Shown here one piece after another: positions 45,518 through 56,772 of a stretch of DNA of 64,000 nt (position 1 is the first letter of the stretch; each line of letters opens with the position of its first letter). The notes beneath the pieces are model-generated. The model ran no database searches, was not told the DNA's origin, and saw nothing but the letters and a program-made list of their open reading frames with translations. The DNA is taken from positions 201,176,017-201,240,016 of the forward strand of contig JARDYH010000004.1 in NCBI GenBank assembly GCA_029215795.1. Direction: 5' to 3'. Source of the DNA: Anniella stebbinsi (taxonomy: Eukaryota; Chordata; Lepidosauria; Squamata; Anniellidae). The position numbers and the translations under genes were made by a program.

Positions 45518-45544
45518 GCCGCCGCCGCCGCCGCCGCCGCCGCC
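45518..45544. repeat. (GCC)9 trinucleotide run in the FAM241A 5' region
   Basis: Nine uninterrupted GCC units, (GGC)9 in the sense of the FAM241A transcript, about 145 bp upstream of its start codon. Confidence 0.9.
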
Positions 45545-45797
45545 ACCGCTGCTACCGCCTGGCAGGGCGTGTCTCGAGAGCCGTCACGGGGCTTGCAGGG
45601 AGGAGGAGGAGGAGGAAGAGGGCGGGTAACGACCGTGTAGAATCGAAAGCAAGGGTGGGGGCGAGGGAAGGATGTTACTACTGCTGATGTATGTGTGTGC
45701 GTGAGAGAGAGATACACATGTGTCTGAAAATCTAACTCCACCTTTTGTTTATTATAAAAAGACCCGTCCATAAGTTTCAACTGCTTGCCCATGGGTG

Positions 45798-45802
<5 letters not shown>

Positions 45803-45832
<30 letters not shown>
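45803..45832. repeat. (TA)n microsatellite
   Basis: About 28 bp of pure TA repeat just upstream of the FAM241A CpG island. Confidence 0.9.
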
Positions 45833-47830
45833 ATGTTTGTGTCCCCACGCTTTTGTTTCTTTCTTTTTCCGTGGAGAGGATGACTTGTGTAAAAGTTGGC
45901 AATGTGCCTTGCTAGACGGGGGCTCCATCACACTGACTCCCCCCAGTTTGAGTCTGCAGTTTCCCCCTCCGTTTCCTTAGCGAGTGGAGCGCTGGGCACT
46001 TTCACCTCTGTGCGTTGTTGTGCTATTTCAACTCATGTATCTTTTCACCTGCATCGCTACTATGCTGGCGAAATCTCCCGCCCCCTACATTCTCCTTCCC
46101 CCTGCAGTTCATTTTTAATATTTTTTATTTTTGTGCAAATACAATAGTACGGCAGCCTGAAACTGCGCAATTAGGTAAAACAACACACTATGCTTTTCCC
46201 TAAGATCCTATTAAACAAGGTAAGTGAAGAGAAAGTATTACAATTAGTCTTTGGAGAAGTTTGTGGTCAATGTTGGCATGGCAAGGGGAAGCCGACATTG
46301 TTCTGGTCAGGAAACCTAGACATGCCTACTCAGGAGTAAGAACCATAGAGTTGAATGGGACAAAGCCCTGGGCACTGGCGGTGCCAGACTCGGTTGCCTT
46401 CTCTGCCGGTGTTTGGGCACCCTCTTTCCCTCCCCTTTCATGGTTGAGCAGTTGAACGGAGAACTGCCCACCCTCCTCATTTGTCAGTGAGACTGCCCTG
46501 CGACACACACGCCCCCAACAAAAAATGGGATGGTCCAATATAGCGCAAGGACAGCAATACATGGGAGGGAGGAGTGGCTGTATTGTGCAGGGAGGGGGGA
46601 AAACCCAGATTTTCCCTGCTCCAAAATAAGATGGAAAACAGAGGGGAAGAAGTGAGATGAGCGCAGGACAGGGATGACGTCATGTGAGTACTGCACTGCA
46701 AAAACACATACGAGGCATGGCGAGAGTGCGATAAATCGTTGGTGTGATGGAGCCCAGGGACGTCTTCCCTTAGTTCAGCTCAGGTTAAAAGTTCTGGTGT
46801 CTGCCAAAATAGTAAGTGTGGGAGGGGGCAGTTCAACTGGTTTGCAGGCCTTTAAAGACAAAATTGTAAACTGGTTTTAATTATTTCTTTGTAAAAAATA
46901 GTTGGGGGCAGAGAAAATTTGGAAGGAGCAGCCCCTCTCATCCCCGGCTATAAGCTCAAGATCTTTAAAAGTTAAATTTCTAAGAGCTAAACTACAGGGA
47001 TGGGTGTGTGGGATTGAGACCACAAAGGTATGGGGGGGGGGTCAAAAGGCTTAACCCTCCCCCTTCCCAAGCTCAGTCTCCCCTCCCTCATCAGCCTTAC
47101 AATATGGAAGGCTTAGGCCAGATTAAGGTTTGTTGGATCTTCTTTATTGTTTTTATTAGAACCCCAAGATCCACCAAACAGAGCCACTTTCAAAAGACAT
47201 ACAGTAAGAATAAAAGAACAGGATGTCTCTGAGCATATTCTGAGTGTAGGAATTTTTTTTTAGTACCAGAACTGAATTGAGTTCACAGTCCTTTCACACA
47301 GAAGTCCACTCCAGGTTATCCCAATCTTCCTTTATTTCAACAGATTAATTTGGGGTAGGGGGTGGGGAATCATTTTGTTGCTTTTGCTAAATAATTGGGA
47401 GCTAGGAACCCTTGGTAATTTACTGCAAATCATCTAGAGATTTACCAGTGGTTCCTGATTTATCATCTGCCCGGCCCTGGCTTAGAGGACGCAGCAGGCA
47501 GGAAGCTAGACAATAACTTTATTGTTTTACTCCAGCAAGAACAAAAACATAACTGGAAACTTTCGTCTCCATTCAGAGACAACTAAGCCCAGTGCCATCT
47601 AGTGACTAAATTGTATACTGACGCTATCCACACAAATAAATCAGCATATCTGGTAGTGCAGGGATTCAATCACTCATCTCTAAATTCTGACAACTTCTGA
47701 ATAAGTTGAATGGAGTGAGTGACAATCTTAAGTAGTAATGCTACTGTCCGTTTTGCAAGATGGCTCTGGCAGAGTCTCAGTAGATGAACCTGGGTTTTCA
47801 GAAACCATTTTTGCATTTGGTGATCATATA
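45833..47830. other. Gene-free stretch upstream of FAM241A
   Basis: No exon recognised. A partial copy of the 3888-family repeat lies at about 46318-46375. At about 47470-47560 the minus strand reads AACAATAAAGTTATTGTC followed by a pyrimidine-rich stretch, possibly an old LTR end; not resolved further. Confidence 0.35.
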
Positions 47831-48508
47831 CCGTATTTCACTGAATGTAAGATACCATTGATTGTAAGACGCACCTTAATTTCAGGGCCACTAACAGGGA
47901 AAAAGCTTTGCGTCGGTTCTAAGACGCACCTTAATTTCAGCACCCCTTCCCCCTTCCCCTCCATCTTCATCACCCATCCTCGCTGCCGCTGCCACTGTTG
48001 CCGCCGCTCCGCATTGCTGCCAGCGCTTGCCTTGGCCTGGCAAGGAATCGTTCCCAGTAACGAGGTGAGTGTTGCCAGCGGCGTGGAGCAGGGGTGGCGG
48101 CAGCAAGGATGGGTGACGGCGATGGAGGGGAGGGGGGAGGGTTAGGGCTAGGGCCCCGCAAGTCCCCCCTCCCCCTTCCCCTTGATCGCTGCTGCCTCAG
48201 CCTGGGAAGGCTTCAGTACTGGGAAGGAGGCCGAGAACTCGCGAGTTCTCCCAAGATTGTGGTCTCCTTCCCAGGCTGAGGCAGCAGTGATCAAGGGAAG
48301 TGGGGAGGGGGGACTTCTGACTGGCCTTGTGGGGTCTCTCAGGACCCGCTGGCATGAGTCATGGGGGGGGCATGCAGAGCCCTAGTGCTTTCTGCAAAAC
48401 ACGGGAGAAATCCTGCGATTGCAAGATGCCATTGATTCTCAGACGCACCTCGTTTTTACAGATGTAAACATGGGAGAAAAAGTGCTTCTTAGAATCGATG
48501 AAATACGG
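47831..48508. mobile_element. Non-autonomous DNA transposon with CCGTATTTCA ends
   Basis: Left end CCGTATTTCACTGAATGTAA and right end (reverse complement) CCGTATTTCATCGATTCTAA are inverted repeats with TA on both outer sides. Internal TAAGACGCACCTTAATTTCA motifs are repeated. The middle is a GC-rich imperfect palindrome. TA flanks suggest a Tc1/mariner-type element, but no longer duplication exists to settle it. Confidence 0.65.
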
Positions 48509-49114
48509 TATTGTATTTCAATATATCTTGAATAGTAGTCCATGACAAGCAAATGACCTCCCAATTCACACATAGGTCAGCTGCAAGCCTTTTTCCAAAT
48601 TCAGTTGGGTAAGGTTGTAGTGATTAAAAAGATCTATTCTGTCTGCCTGCCTGGACAAGATTTTGTTCTTAATGTCAATTCCTATACCAAGTCACCATGA
48701 TACAAACTTGCCTCAGATGTGGCATTTGCTTAGACAAGCTATGTTGAGTTGGGTTCTGGTTCTGCCAGGTCCAAGTCATCAATCAGGTTCTTTTAGTTAT
48801 CAAGACAAAATAAGCCACTTGTGCAAAAAGATAACAGTTTATTGATAGAAAATGCAGCATATATATATAACCGTAAGTAAGGAATCTGGGTGAGGCACCA
48901 GAACACGGAACCCCTTCGTTTTATAAACCTTAAGAATTTATTAACAACTTAACACTCTGTGAGTTCCTGCAGAGCCCTGTGCGTTGCCTGGGGTAAACTT
49001 CTTGATGCTGCTCCTGACATGCTGTTCAACGTGGCAGGCTGCCCCATTCCCTGCTCCTTACATTCTGTCCAGCGTCACCTTCTCTTTCTTATCTTCCCCA
49101 AATCCCTCAAAAAC
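48509..49114. other. Gene-free stretch
   Basis: No gene recognised. A (TA)4 tract and an AATAAATTCTTAAGG string on the minus strand near 48925-48945 could belong to an LTR remnant; not assigned. Confidence 0.3.
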
Positions 49115-49528
49115 TAGGACTGTGAATTGATCCGGATCTGGTATCCAAACCGGATCGGGGAGGTCCAGATCGTTCCGGATCGATCCAGAGATCCGGGGCC
49201 CATTGGCCTTCCAGGTCCCTGGGTGCAGGCTGTGCAGTCGGCACCCAGGGATGCCAGGCTGGCGGTGAGTCCATTGGACTCACTGCCCTCCCCCCACTCT
49301 CGCTGCTTACCTGCTGCTTCTTCGTCGTCGTCGCTGCCATCTGCCGCTGACGTCCACTGGCCACCGCTGCTTCTGCTCTACTGAGAACCAGGCCTACTGA
49401 GAACCAGGAGGGTGATGAGTCCTTTTCCCCATAGACTTGCAAGTCTATGGGGAAAAGGAAGGTCTCCGGATCTCTGGGCCTGATCCGGATTATCCAGATT
49501 CGGATCGGGGGGGCTGTTCCCAGACCTA
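49115..49528. mobile_element. hAT-type GATCCGG-rich element, 414 bp
   Basis: Third member of the 5813/21165 family, more diverged. Ends TAGGACTGTGAATT and (reverse complement) TAGGTCTGGGAACAG, flanked by the perfect 8-bp duplication TCAAAAAC (49107-49114, 49529-49536). A perfect CATAGACTTGCAAGTCTATG palindrome lies at about 49432-49451. Confidence 0.88.
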
Positions 49529-49536
49529 TCAAAAAC

Positions 49537-50020
49537 CTTCCTCCTTTCCTTTTTCTTCCTCCTCTCGTTCCTCCTCAAGTGACAGAGATGGTTCTAGGAG
49601 AACCCCCAAACTATGAACCTGCTCCTTCAGGGGGAGTGCAACCCCATCCAGAACAGGTTGAACACCCTCCATCCGGTCAGAGGAACCCCCCACTAACAGC
49701 ATCTCAGTCTTGTCTGGATTGAGTTTCAGTTTATAACCTCTCATCCAGTCCGTTATCGCAGCCAAGCACCGGTTCAACACATCCACAGCCTCAACTGATG
49801 AAGATGAAAAGAAGTAGAGTTGCGTGTCATCAGCGTACTGATGACAACGCACTCCAAAATTCCGGATGACCGCACCCAACGGTTTCATGTAGATGTTGAA
49901 CAGCATGGGGGACAAAACTGACCCTTGCGGAACCCCATAGACGGAAGCCGTCCCTTTGAGACACAGCAGGTTCTCCAGGCCAGTTGCGCAGTTCTTCCCA
50001 AGGCAAAACCGGAGCATAAG
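49537..50020 (-). pseudogene. L2 reverse-transcriptase fragment
   Basis: The minus-strand frame includes [17 protein letters not shown], the catalytic YADDTQLYF box and [14 protein letters not shown], then ends in a Glu-rich low-complexity stretch abutting the hAT insertion at 49115-49536. Both the N-terminal RT part and the C-terminal half are missing, so the fragment is dead. It belongs to the same L2 subfamily as the copy at 56.8 kb. Confidence 0.8.
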
Positions 50021-50399
50021 GCCTGTGCATTGGATCTTACAGGCTTCACTGCTAGGTTCCTTCCTCTCTCTCAGGAGCTGACAGGCTACATCCCTCCCTC
50101 CTCTCAGAAGAGGCAGGGTGGCTCCCTGTCGCAGGTTCCCAAAGCATCTAAGTTGGGAAACTAATTGCTTTCCTTGGTGCCTCCTTAAGGGTGAAAACCT
50201 CCCAGCTCATTTTGAGATAAGAATCTATGAGAAAAGGATGACATAACTATGAGAGGCCCATCCAGAGAATATGGCCTGCTCTTGACAGCTAAAGCCTACT
50301 AAAATGTACTCACTGCGTTAGGCTATACAGGTCTCTTAGCAGCATTTTGGAACTCTGTGAAGTCCACATTTCTGCTCACTAGCAAACTCACTACACAAG

Positions 50400-50500
50400 C
50401 CTTCCCCAATCCAGACGTACTCCAGACGTTTTGGTCTTCATCTCCCATCAGCCCCAGCCAGTATGGCCAATGGTCAGAAATGCTGGTTGTAGTCAAAGCA
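50400..50500. repeat. hAT-like foldback copy
   Basis: CTTCCCCAATCCAGACGTAC, TTCATCTCCCATCAGCCC and GCCAATGGTCAGAAATGCTG follow the family at 591-700; the right arm is incomplete. Confidence 0.5.
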
Positions 50501-50961
50501 TCTGAGGCCCCGGGCTTCTGCATTTGTGCCCCTTCCCAGCATCTGCATAGGAAGAAGTGCGAGTGTGGAGCTGCTGCTGCTGCTGCCGTACCAAGCACAG
50601 GGGCGGAGAGAGGAACGGGACAGCAAGAGGGGGAGGAATAGAGGAGACGCGATGCGCACCTGAATCTGGCTCTCCTCCCTCTCACCTCCATCTGGCTGCC
50701 CTGTTTCTCTCCCCACCCTGGTTTTTTAAAAAAACAATTATATGTAAATGTGAAGCTGTCACCGCTGTGTCGCGCACTGGGGAATGGGGAGGAACGGGCC
50801 AGCCTGAGGGAGATCAGAGGGAGGTGAGCTGGTTCGGGTGCCATGCATCCCTCTCTTCCGACCTTTCAGGCTGCCCCATTCCTTCCCCTGTTTTTTTAAA
50901 AAATAATCTGTAGATCTACAGATAAAAAATAATAAAATAAAACCCGGGGGGGGGGGAGGAA
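50501..50961. other. GC-rich low-complexity stretch
   Basis: A degenerate repeat of a G/C-rich block (GAGGAACGGG-type) and T/A-rich block (CTGTTTTTTTAAAA-type) occurs two or three times. Long ORFs here are products of base composition. Confidence 0.4.
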
Positions 50962-51429
50962 ATGGGCAGCCGGAGGGGGATGAAGAGAGGGATGCAGGGT
51001 GCCAGAACTGGCCTTCCTCTAGCTGATGGTGACCAAAAAGCTGTCCCCATTGGCTGTGGCACTGTTGTGTTTACCCCTCGGGTTTCTGAGCAGGAGAAGC
51101 AGCTGCCAGATGGCTTGGCAAGAGAAGACAGGGTTCGTGAGTTTGATCCAGATCCTGGGTCTGAGGAGGAGGGGAGTAGCAGCCCCTCTCTGCCAGCTGA
51201 TGCGAATCAGTGCTCTGAAACGAGTGCTAATCTAAATGATGAGCCAGCAGGTGGAACCACGCCCGTATCCTCTGAGGACGAGGAAGAAACCTCTTTAAAA
51301 GATGCCAAAGAACGCAGACGTCGGAGGAGAACAGAGGCGAGAGGGAGACCACGCCGGTCTGAACGTTTGCACGGAAAGGAGCAAGCAGACCTTAACGAAG
51401 GAGAGTTGTCAAGGAAGCGAGTTCGTTAG
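50962..51429 (+). CDS. Unassigned ORF, acidic then Arg-rich; possible retroelement remnant
   Basis: An open frame of 155 codons. The central part is acidic and Ser-rich (PGSEEEGSSSPSLP, SSEDEEET); the end is basic (ERRRRRRTEARGRPRRSERL). No family domain is recognised. Downstream, a TTAAAAGTGCTTTCTG stretch, ATTAAA-type signals and TTATAACAGG look like the 3' part of an LTR, so this may be the border of a Gypsy-like LTR element. Codon choice is not obviously that of a conserved host gene. The start Met is uncertain. Confidence 0.3.
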   Translation: MGSRRGMKRGMQGARTGLPLADGDQKAVPIGCGTVVFTPRVSEQEKQLPDGLAREDRVREFDPDPGSEEEGSSSPSLPADANQCSETSANLNDEPAGGTTPVSSEDEEETSLKDAKERRRRRRTEARGRPRRSERLHGKEQADLNEGELSRKRVR

Positions 51430-51956
51430 CCATTGTTAATTTCAACTTTTAGTTTACTTTGCTTCCTTTAAAAGTGCTTTCTGAATAGAACTGTTTGCTT
51501 TTGCCTGAATTAAAGGCGTTGTTTGTTTCAAAGTTTAAGTATTATTTCTTTCAAGCTACCGCTATCAAGTGCAATTTATAACAGGCACGCTCCGTTGGAA
51601 AAAAAGTTGGGGTAAGTGCCCGACTTTTTTAAAGCGGCGTTTAGGAGGTTTGCCCCTTGATGGCTTCTGAGTGGCAGCTATGTCATGTACATTACCTGCC
51701 GCCACTCTGAAACCACCGCGGGGAAAAGCGCCCATCTAGAGGTACTCTAGGAAAGTAGCAGGTTGAGGAAGGTCAATTTGATCTAGGATTTCTTTCTTCA
51801 TAGACTGTAGACCCTAGTTTTGGATACGGATGGAAAAACAAGCATATATTTCTCTGTGTACTGAGAAAATGCTTTTTTTCTTTGTGCACAGACAGGCAAG
51901 GATTGTTTCCTACCTATCTCTGCATGGAGAAAAAAGGTTCATCAATACCTATGTTT

Positions 51957-51993
<37 letters not shown>

Positions 51994-52544
51994 TGTATAA
52001 GTATCTTGTATGTATGTGAATATGATTGATTCAAAGATAGCGATAATTAATTTACACAAAAGTAACCATGTTGGTTTATGACAAAAAATAATAATCCACA
52101 GTTGGACAATACCTTTAGTAGGACCAACCAAATTACACACAATCTTTTGAGTTCTCCAGAAGCTGTCGAGTTCTCCTGACCTCTTCACCAGACAGAAGCA
52201 GGGGATAGGGGAAGAAACAAAGTCCAAAAAATTGGCCAGGTGATATGGTTATGTGGTCTGCAATTTAGAAAACACCTGGCCAATTTTGGGGGGCTTTATT
52301 TCTTCTAATATCCCCTGCTTTTTGCTTAATGAAGAGTTCCGGGGAACCAAGAAGCTTGCACAGTTCTGTGGAATTTTAGTTCGTCCTAATAAATGTATTG
52401 CCCAACTATGGATTTTGAATTAATGTACTGTAGTTCTAATGGAAACGCTGGGGTAGTGAGGAAAGAGAATATCTAACCTTGGATACAGGCAAATCCATTT
52501 GATTGTCATGGCAATGGATGTTTATGTCCTATTTTGGGGAGGGA
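51430..52544. other. Gene-free stretch with (ATC)n tract
   Basis: Possible LTR tail to about 51590. An (ATC)n run of 33 bp lies at about 51960-51992. A dispersed repeat with CAAAAGTAACCATGTTGG and AATCTTTTGAGTTCTCC covers about 52050-52210. No gene. Confidence 0.4.
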
Positions 52545-52725
52545 CCATAGCTCAGGGGTAGCGGCATCCCTTGCATGCAGAAGGATCAAAATTCAATGTT
52601 AAAGGGTTCAAGGAGCAGGTGGTGTGAAAGACCTCTGCTCTGCCTGAGATCCTGTAGAGCAACTGCCAGTACCAGGGTAGAAGGAAAATAGTCTGTCCTG
52701 GTATATGGCAATTTCCTATGTTAAT
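52545..52725 (+). repeat. tRNA-derived SINE (Ala-tRNA-like head)
   Basis: The head ACCATAGCTCAGGGGTAGC (A box) and CCTTGCATGCAGAAGG (anticodon arm like tRNA-Ala TGC) is followed by CTGCCTGAGATCCTGTAGAG and GGCAATTTCCTATGTTAA. Too diverged and too long for a functional tRNA gene. Confidence 0.65.
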
Positions 52726-52924
52726 ATTATCATCCATGTTAATATTATCATTCAATTTAATAACATTCTGCTGGAAGTATCCATAGCCACACTTTCATCC
52801 CATATTCTATTAGGAGGGCCACACACTGTTTGTATCTCCATCCTTTACACAGATCACTGATAAATAGACAACCCAATTCAGATATGGTCACGGCTGAGCT
52901 ACCAGCTGAAGCTCTGTGGAGGCC

Positions 52925-53130
52925 ACCTGACCCCCCCCCCCCGACAATGATGGATCCAAGAGAACCCCAAGCACCTACTCCTTCAGAGGGAATGTGACCC
53001 CACCCAGAGCTGGTGGCACTTCTCCCATCCAGACAGAGGAATCACCCACCAACAGTTTTTTTTAGATTGAGCTCAGTTCATTTGCTCTCATCCATTCTAT
53101 TACTGAGGCCAGATACTGGTTCAAATAATG
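52925..53130 (-). repeat. Decayed L2 fragment
   Basis: TCCTTCAGAGGGAATGTGAC, CCCACCCAGAGCTGGT and TTTGCTCTCATCCATTC follow, on the minus strand, the segment of L2 ORF2 around KLKLNPDK and PVLDGV found at 49.6 and 57.6 kb. Many substitutions. Confidence 0.55.
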
Positions 53131-56100
53131 TACAGTAGATATCAAAGCAGTTCTTTCCCATTCTGCTTAAATATAACATACATATGCACATCTGCAAACT
53201 GTATAAACTTTGAAATAGTTCTCAATATCTGTGGGGTGGTAATGATGGTGGGGAATTGTAGCCTTCCTAATATCTGTTCTAATTAGAAAACTGGAGGGAA
53301 AAGTGCTTAGGGGTAATAGGCAGTATAACGCTAACGTGATTTTTATCCAAAATAGTGGATTTCCTCTGAATGAAAATGTTCAAAGTCTTTGATAAGTTTC
53401 ATTTGCTTCATATCCAATATGTTAATACATCTAAATATTGCAGTCGTGTTTCTAAATTCACTATATTCAGGCAATTTGTCCAACATGTCCATATAACCTC
53501 TGGTGGTCATTTTTAGGCCTAACTTGGATTTTAGATGTAAAGCTGATAAATTGTGTAATTTCTTCCAGTTCCTCAAGTGTGTTAAGAGGTATAAAAAGGA
53601 TTTTGCAAGTATGATTTAGGAACAATTTAAATTCAAAACATGAGCTCATGCTAAGTTACACTGGGTAAAATAGAGATGAATCAATGAATGTGCTCACTTC
53701 TATTCCTCATACTGAGACAGAATATGTTAAATTGCAGAGAAGCTTATAGTAGCAATTTCACTTCTCTGAAAGAGGACTATAACAACCCTGTGAGGTAGGA
53801 CAGGCTTCAAAACAGCTTTGTTGTATCTTTCAGTACCAGACTGCCACTATCCAAGTGATAAATAATTTATATCTTGGACATGTGACAATGTCCATTCTGC
53901 ATCTATGGAGAAGTCAAGTGACCTGGCATAAGTAAGGCCAATTTCCAAGCTAGGCAAAACAAACTAAAGTAACTCCAATTTCTAACAATCCTATGCGTGC
54001 TCAGACAGAAAAAGGTCCTACAACTCCCAGCATTCCCCAGCTAGCATGTAGGACATATAGAGGTTTTTTCTGTCTAAACACGTACAGGATTGCATGCAGA
54101 GCAAAGTTCAGAAATGGCTAGTTAATTTTAAAATTAATTGAAACCTTGAATTAAATGAAAATGTATCAGGAACCCAAGCTGTAAGAATAACAACTTTTTT
54201 CCATGTGTGTCATGTCTTTTTAGATCGTAAGCCTGCAGGCAGGGACTGGCTTGTGTAATTAATTATAATGTACTTGATACATCACTGCTCATTAGTTGTC
54301 ATTGCTGGAGTAAAACTATTCCAAAGAAATTGAATATGAATTTCAACCTCTCTCTTCCACATATCCCAGTTCTGATAAGTTTCTCATCATATCACTTACT
54401 TGGCTAGGGCTTTTAGGTAGGTACTGATGGGCTAGGATTCTTATTCCTAAAACAGCTGTTATACGAAACAGGTCTTTGACCATTTCTTATATTTTATTTC
54501 TGATGAATTACATTATTTCAGACACTGAAAGTTTCCAGATGGGGAAAAATAGTGTCTTCTTACCCTTGCTCTGAGGCAGAGCTAGCCGGTGTGATCCCAC
54601 AAACCCTCACACATGCATTCAGTGCATGAAAGGGATCGTGTGAACTCTGCTGTTTGACAGTAGTCAAAGCTTAAAATGTCACTCAGTGGTAGTTAAGGAT
54701 TTAACCAAAGAATTCAACCATCTTTGATGTTTTTCCAGATGGAGGACTCCTAGTGCTAACACTCAAAAGGCATTGTGCAACTATTCTATCTTATTATTAA
54801 CACATTTTTTTCTATTTAAGATGGAAGAAGTAGTGGGAAATTGAAGGTGGGCAGATAGAAGATATCCAGATGTTTTGGATTCCATGCTGGTTCCAAATAT
54901 CTAGAGGTCTAGGTTCTGCCCACTCCTGATCTAGATCCCTTGTAACATTCTGTGATTGAGGCAAGGCAATTGCATCAAACAAGCCTTGTCTAGAAGCACT
55001 TTTTCCATACTGTAATCTACCCATCAAAGTTAGGGCAGAGTTTGATACCCTCCAGAGCTAGCGAGAGAGGCCATTTCTGATTGTGTGCAGTGTAGGTAGC
55101 TACCTCTGAATTAAAGAGAGAGGATGTAGTCCAGTCTTCCACAAGGTTGTGCTCTCTAGATGTGTTGGACTACAAGTCCCAGCATTCCCAACACTGGAGT
55201 GTACACGGTTGAGGAAGACTGATGTAGACTATAGTTTGGAGCTATTTGGATTCTGCTATTCAGATTGTTTTGCCATGGCACAGATATTTGTACTATGAAA
55301 TATTGTGCAATCTTTAGGAAAAAGATAGTTCAACTTAAGACATCCCACTTTGGGGTCTCCTTTCTATTTGTAGTGCTTCTTTTGAACCTTGCTTGAATGT
55401 TGGTGGCCTAGACCTCGGATTGGTCTGTGACTTCACATTTGTGCTTGTCCTTGGTAGGAGCTGTGTTTTTGGTGTGAACCCTGTTGGTTTGACACCGGAC
55501 TACATCTCTTTCTGCATAAGGTAGTCCTAAAGCTTTGACTCCTCCCCACAAACAGGACACCACTGAGAAAAAAAAGACCACATCATAGCAGCTTAGCTGC
55601 ACCACCTCTGGTCATTTACAAGTGGTGCAAGCTCAACTGCTATGGTATCATGGAATGTTTGCAAACACTCCAATTGCTTGGAGGTAAATGGCCAATCTCA
55701 GAACGTTGACAAACAATGAAACTTCCATGAAAGAAGGAAGCATGCTAGTTTAGCTAAGGTGATGTGGACCAAAGGGGCAGGAAAACCCAGGGAGCTAGAT
55801 CATACATATTGATTTCAAATAGTTGAGGGGGGGAATGGCATCATGTTCCTAGTAATGTTTAAATTAAATTATCCAGTAGTAGAATATAGGATAACAAGGC
55901 TGTGGGGAAGAAGAGCATCATTTTATCCAGCCAAATATATATATTTGTGCTTGAAGGCTGCTTACTTTCTTTTTACAAGTTCAGCTATATCATACACCTA
56001 CATTTTCTATGTACGGTTATTTTTGATTTTCAGTATATGTATAGTTTGTGTTAAATTATGTAGGCCTTTGCTTGTTACAAAAATGTTTATTTTCTGATAA

Positions 56101-56697
56101 AAATAGCCAAGAGAAAGTTCTCTTTGTATAAGGCATAAACTGCTGAACAATTTTTGGTTACTCCGTTTCAGTTTGCCTTAAATTCCACATTTCTCAATCA
56201 TTATTATCCTTTTTCAAATGATATCTAAAAGTTGCGATAAACTGTGTATTTAAAAAAAACACTTTATAAAAACTCTTACAATGTCAGATTATTCAGAACA
56301 AAACAGTTTTCAGGGATATTTGATATATCTTAAATTCCCAGGGCTAAATCACAATGAAACATTTACTCGATTAATATTTTATTTGGCAAATTTACCGTAA
56401 GGACGACATGATTTTCCAAATGCATCTATTATTTAATAGTATTAACCAATATAGGCTTTTCAGCCAAAATGCTTTTGTATGAATCCTGCCAAGTTAGGAG
56501 ACTCTACCATTGGAAAAAAAAAACATGTTGTGAACCTCCCAGAGAGCTTAGGCTATTGGACGGTAAAGAAATGTGATAAATAATTTTTAGCTCATTTTTT
56601 GTCACAGTAGTGTAACAGTGACTCCTCAGCCTTTCCTTTTGATGATTTCGTCATGCTTATATGAAGCATGCCTTCGGAAATCTTCTTGAAAGGAGCT
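53131..56697. other. Gene-free stretch
   Basis: No exon recognised. A short repeat (ATCCTATGCGTGCTCAGAC, CAACTCCCAGCATTCCCC) occupies 53985-54085, and a foldback fragment (GTTGGACTACAAGTCCCAGC) about 55140-55225. The rest is A/T-rich and unassigned. Confidence 0.4.
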
Positions 56698-56715
56698 CTT
56701 CTTCTTCTTCTTCTT

Positions 56716-56746
<31 letters not shown>

Positions 56747-56772
56747 TTATTATTATTATTATTATTATTATT
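56698..56772. repeat. (TTC)n(TTA)n compound microsatellite
   Basis: About 46 bp of TTC units followed by about 28 bp of TTA units. It sits at the 3' end of the adjacent minus-strand L2 copy and probably grew from its tail. Confidence 0.9.

Larger units (their letters stand above)
44985..45660 (-). promoter_or_regulatory. FAM241A: CpG island and promoter of FAM241A
   Basis: A sharply GC- and CpG-rich block in otherwise A/T-rich DNA, centred on FAM241A exon 1. The minus-strand promoter and 5' UTR should lie between about 45373 and 45660. It contains a (GCC)9 run and a SacII/NotI-like CpG cluster. No TATA box is evident. Confidence 0.7.

Noticed and set aside
45143..45687. Two long plus-strand ORFs (165 and 160 codons) in the CpG island
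   Set aside because: They are opposite-strand readings of FAM241A exon 1 and its GC-rich leader, dominated by Ser, Arg and Ala runs; no domain or splice support.
47891..48279. ORFs on both strands with Ala/Gly/Pro-rich sequence
   Set aside because: They fall in the GC-rich palindromic centre of the 47831-48508 DNA element.
50323..50844. Minus-strand 173-codon ORF
   Set aside because: It crosses a foldback repeat and degenerate GC-rich repeats, and no conserved motif is visible.
52545..52725. Functional tRNA-Ala gene
   Set aside because: The A box and anticodon arm are tRNA-like but the acceptor and T arms do not close, and the unit continues into a SINE body.
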